From positions 1 to 6,602 of the forward strand of contig JAEZPL010000252.1 in NCBI GenBank assembly GCA_023413605.1: 6,602 bases of DNA, in the 5' to 3' direction. Source of the stretch: Pseudomonadota bacterium (GTDB lineage Bacteria > Pseudomonadota > Alphaproteobacteria > Azospirillales > Azospirillaceae). Made by a program: the position numbers and the translations under genes. Under the pieces are notes generated by a model. It saw nothing but the letters and a program-made list of their open reading frames with translations, was not told the origin of the DNA and ran no database searches. Below are positions 5,465 through 6,602 of this stretch, piece by piece. Position 1 is the first letter of the stretch, and each line of letters opens with the position of its first letter.

Positions 5465-6481
5465 GTGAAAGCACTGATGATCGAAGGCGTGGACGTCTGC
5501 GCGATCCACGAGGTGGCAGAGCCGACTCCCGGTCCCGGCGAGGTGCTGCTGGCGATCCGCCATGTGGCGCTGTGCGGCAGCGATCTCAGCACCTTCAAGG
5601 GGCTGAACCCGCTGGTATCCCTGCCGCGCATTCCCGGTCACGAGATCGGAGGCGAAATCGCCGCGGTGGGCGAAGGCGTTCCGGCGGAATACGCCGTGGG
5701 CCGGCGCGCCATCGTCATTCCCTACACCGCTTGCGGCACCTGCCCGTCCTGTCGTAAGGGCCGGGTCAACGCGTGCCGCAGCAACCGCACGTTGGGCGTG
5801 CAGCAGAACGGTGGTCTGGCGGAGCGCATCGTCCTGCCCTACGGCAAGCTGATCCTCAACGACACGCTGCCCCCCCGCCATCTGGCGCTGGTCGAGCCTC
5901 TGTCGGTCGGCTTCCACGCCGCGGCGCGCGGCCGCGTCGAGGCGGCTGACATGGTGCTGGTGCTGGGTTGCGGCATGATCGGCATGGGCGCCATCGCCGG
6001 TTCCGCCCATCGCGGCGCGACGGTGATCACCGTGGACATCGGCGAGGCGAAGACCCGGCTGGCACGCCGCTACGGCGCCGCCCACGTCATCGATGCCGGC
6101 AAGGAAGACGTGGCTGCCCGCGTCGCCGAGCTGACCAACGGCGACGGCGTGGACGTGGTGATCGAGGCCGTCGGCCTGCCCTCCACCTTCACCCAGGCCA
6201 TCGACCTCGTGGCCTTCGCCGGCCGCGTCGTCTACATCGGCTACGCCAAGGAGCCGGTGTCCTACAAGACGCAGTTCTTCAATCTGAAGGAGCTGGACAT
6301 CATGGGATCGCGCAACGCGACTTCCGAGGATTTCCAGGCCGTCATCCGCTATCTCGAAACCCTCGACCACGCGCCCGACGACCTGATCACCAAGGTCTTC
6401 CCCTTTGAGGAGGCCGACAAGGCCCTGCCTTACTGGGCCAAGGAGCGCGACACCACGGTCAAGGTGATGATCGAGCGCTGA
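5465..6481 (+). CDS. Zinc-dependent medium-chain alcohol dehydrogenase, sugar-acid/polyol type
   Basis: A 338-residue NAD(P)-dependent, zinc-containing dehydrogenase. Catalytic zinc ligands are Cys37 (CGSD), His59-Glu60 (GHE) and Glu144 (EP). Structural zinc cysteines are 90, 93, 96 and 104 (CGTCPSCRKGRVNAC). The Rossmann fold shows GCGMIG (168-173), and Asp191 at the end of the second strand favours NAD+. The segments GVQQNGGLAE and IMGSRNATSEDF closely resemble E. coli L-galactonate 5-dehydrogenase (LgoD/YjjN) as I remember it, which points to oxidation of a secondary hydroxyl in a sugar acid or polyol; L-idonate, galactitol phosphate or threonine dehydrogenase relatives are possible too. 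The start is GTG at 5465, with AAGGA seven bases upstream and the typical MKAL opening. It forms a two-gene unit with the GntR-type gene and ends before two hairpins. The enzyme class is sure; the substrate is not. Confidence 0.92.
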   Translation: MKALMIEGVDVCAIHEVAEPTPGPGEVLLAIRHVALCGSDLSTFKGLNPLVSLPRIPGHEIGGEIAAVGEGVPAEYAVGRRAIVIPYTACGTCPSCRKGRVNACRSNRTLGVQQNGGLAERIVLPYGKLILNDTLPPRHLALVEPLSVGFHAAARGRVEAADMVLVLGCGMIGMGAIAGSAHRGATVITVDIGEAKTRLARRYGAAHVIDAGKEDVAARVAELTNGDGVDVVIEAVGLPSTFTQAIDLVAFAGRVVYIGYAKEPVSYKTQFFNLKELDIMGSRNATSEDFQAVIRYLETLDHAPDDLITKVFPFEEADKALPYWAKERDTTVKVMIER

Positions 6482-6489
6482 CCGTTCCC

Positions 6490-6510
6490 GCGGCGCCCGC
6501 GAGGCGCCGC
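6490..6510 (+). terminator. GC-rich hairpin after the dehydrogenase gene
   Basis: GCGGCGCC (6490-6497) pairs perfectly with GGCGCCGC (6503-6510) around a five-base loop, starting nine bases after the stop codon. There is no T tract, so it is a stem typical of 3' ends in high-GC bacteria rather than a classical intrinsic terminator. Confidence 0.5.
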
Positions 6511-6526
6511 ACCCATCGAAATTGCC

Positions 6527-6552
6527 GCGGCGGGACATGCCGGTCCCGCTGC
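6527..6552. terminator. Second hairpin downstream of the dehydrogenase gene
   Basis: Bases 6527-6536 pair with 6543-6552 (ten pairs, one of them G-T) around a six-base loop ATGCCG; the inner seven pairs GCGGGAC/GTCCCGC are perfect. No T tract follows. With the first hairpin it probably stabilises or ends the transcript; it could also serve a convergent transcript entering from the right. Confidence 0.4.
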
Positions 6553-6602
6553 CGGATCCGTTCCGGGCCGCGTCCGCGGGGACGGGGTCTCCGGCATCCA
6601 AT

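Noticed and set aside
5459..6601. A 380-codon minus-strand open frame opposite the dehydrogenase
   Set aside because: Shadow of the zinc dehydrogenase; no motif, and the plus-strand gene has all zinc ligands and the Rossmann fold.

Overview
The window reads as a stretch of chromosome or large replicon from a high-GC proteobacterium. The gene set, codon use and high GC suggest an alphaproteobacterium of the Azospirillum/Rhodospirillales kind, but this is inferred from style only, because no rRNA or other phylogenetic marker is present. There are five recognisable intact genes, one frameshifted gene remnant, a small inverted-repeat element and an AT-rich gap.

Left block (about 53-2101, minus strand): dadA (D-amino acid dehydrogenase) is followed 45 bases later by nfi (endonuclease V) on the same strand, so the two are probably co-transcribed. 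Divergently, at 2378-3916 on the plus strand, lies a TyrR/PhhR-type regulator with ACT, PAS, AAA+ and TyrR-like helix-turn-helix regions. The 276-base region between dadA and the regulator is rich in signals. It holds a near-consensus sigma-54 promoter for dadA (2142-2157, minus strand), three TyrR-box-like sites (2212-2229, 2294-2311, 2313-2330), a 28-base palindrome (2268-2295) and a plausible sigma-70 promoter for the regulator that overlaps the nearest box. Unlike E. coli TyrR, the regulator keeps an intact GAFTGA motif. The simplest reading is a self-contained circuit in which it activates dadA(-nfi) through sigma-54 and represses itself.

Middle block (3917-4738): no intact gene. It begins with a 79-base MITE-like element with perfect 19-base inverted ends and TAA flanks. 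Next comes a minus-strand gene remnant of about 88 codons with one frameshift in a G run, and then about 340 bases of AT-rich DNA with no convincing gene. The drop in GC and the broken gene suggest an insertion or decay zone between two gene blocks.

Right block (4739-6481, plus strand): a GntR/FCD-family repressor lies 33 bases upstream of a zinc-dependent medium-chain alcohol dehydrogenase that most resembles sugar-acid or polyol dehydrogenases such as L-galactonate 5-dehydrogenase. A 15-base operator-like palindrome just upstream of the repressor start suggests autoregulation of the pair. Two strong GC-rich hairpins follow the dehydrogenase stop codon.
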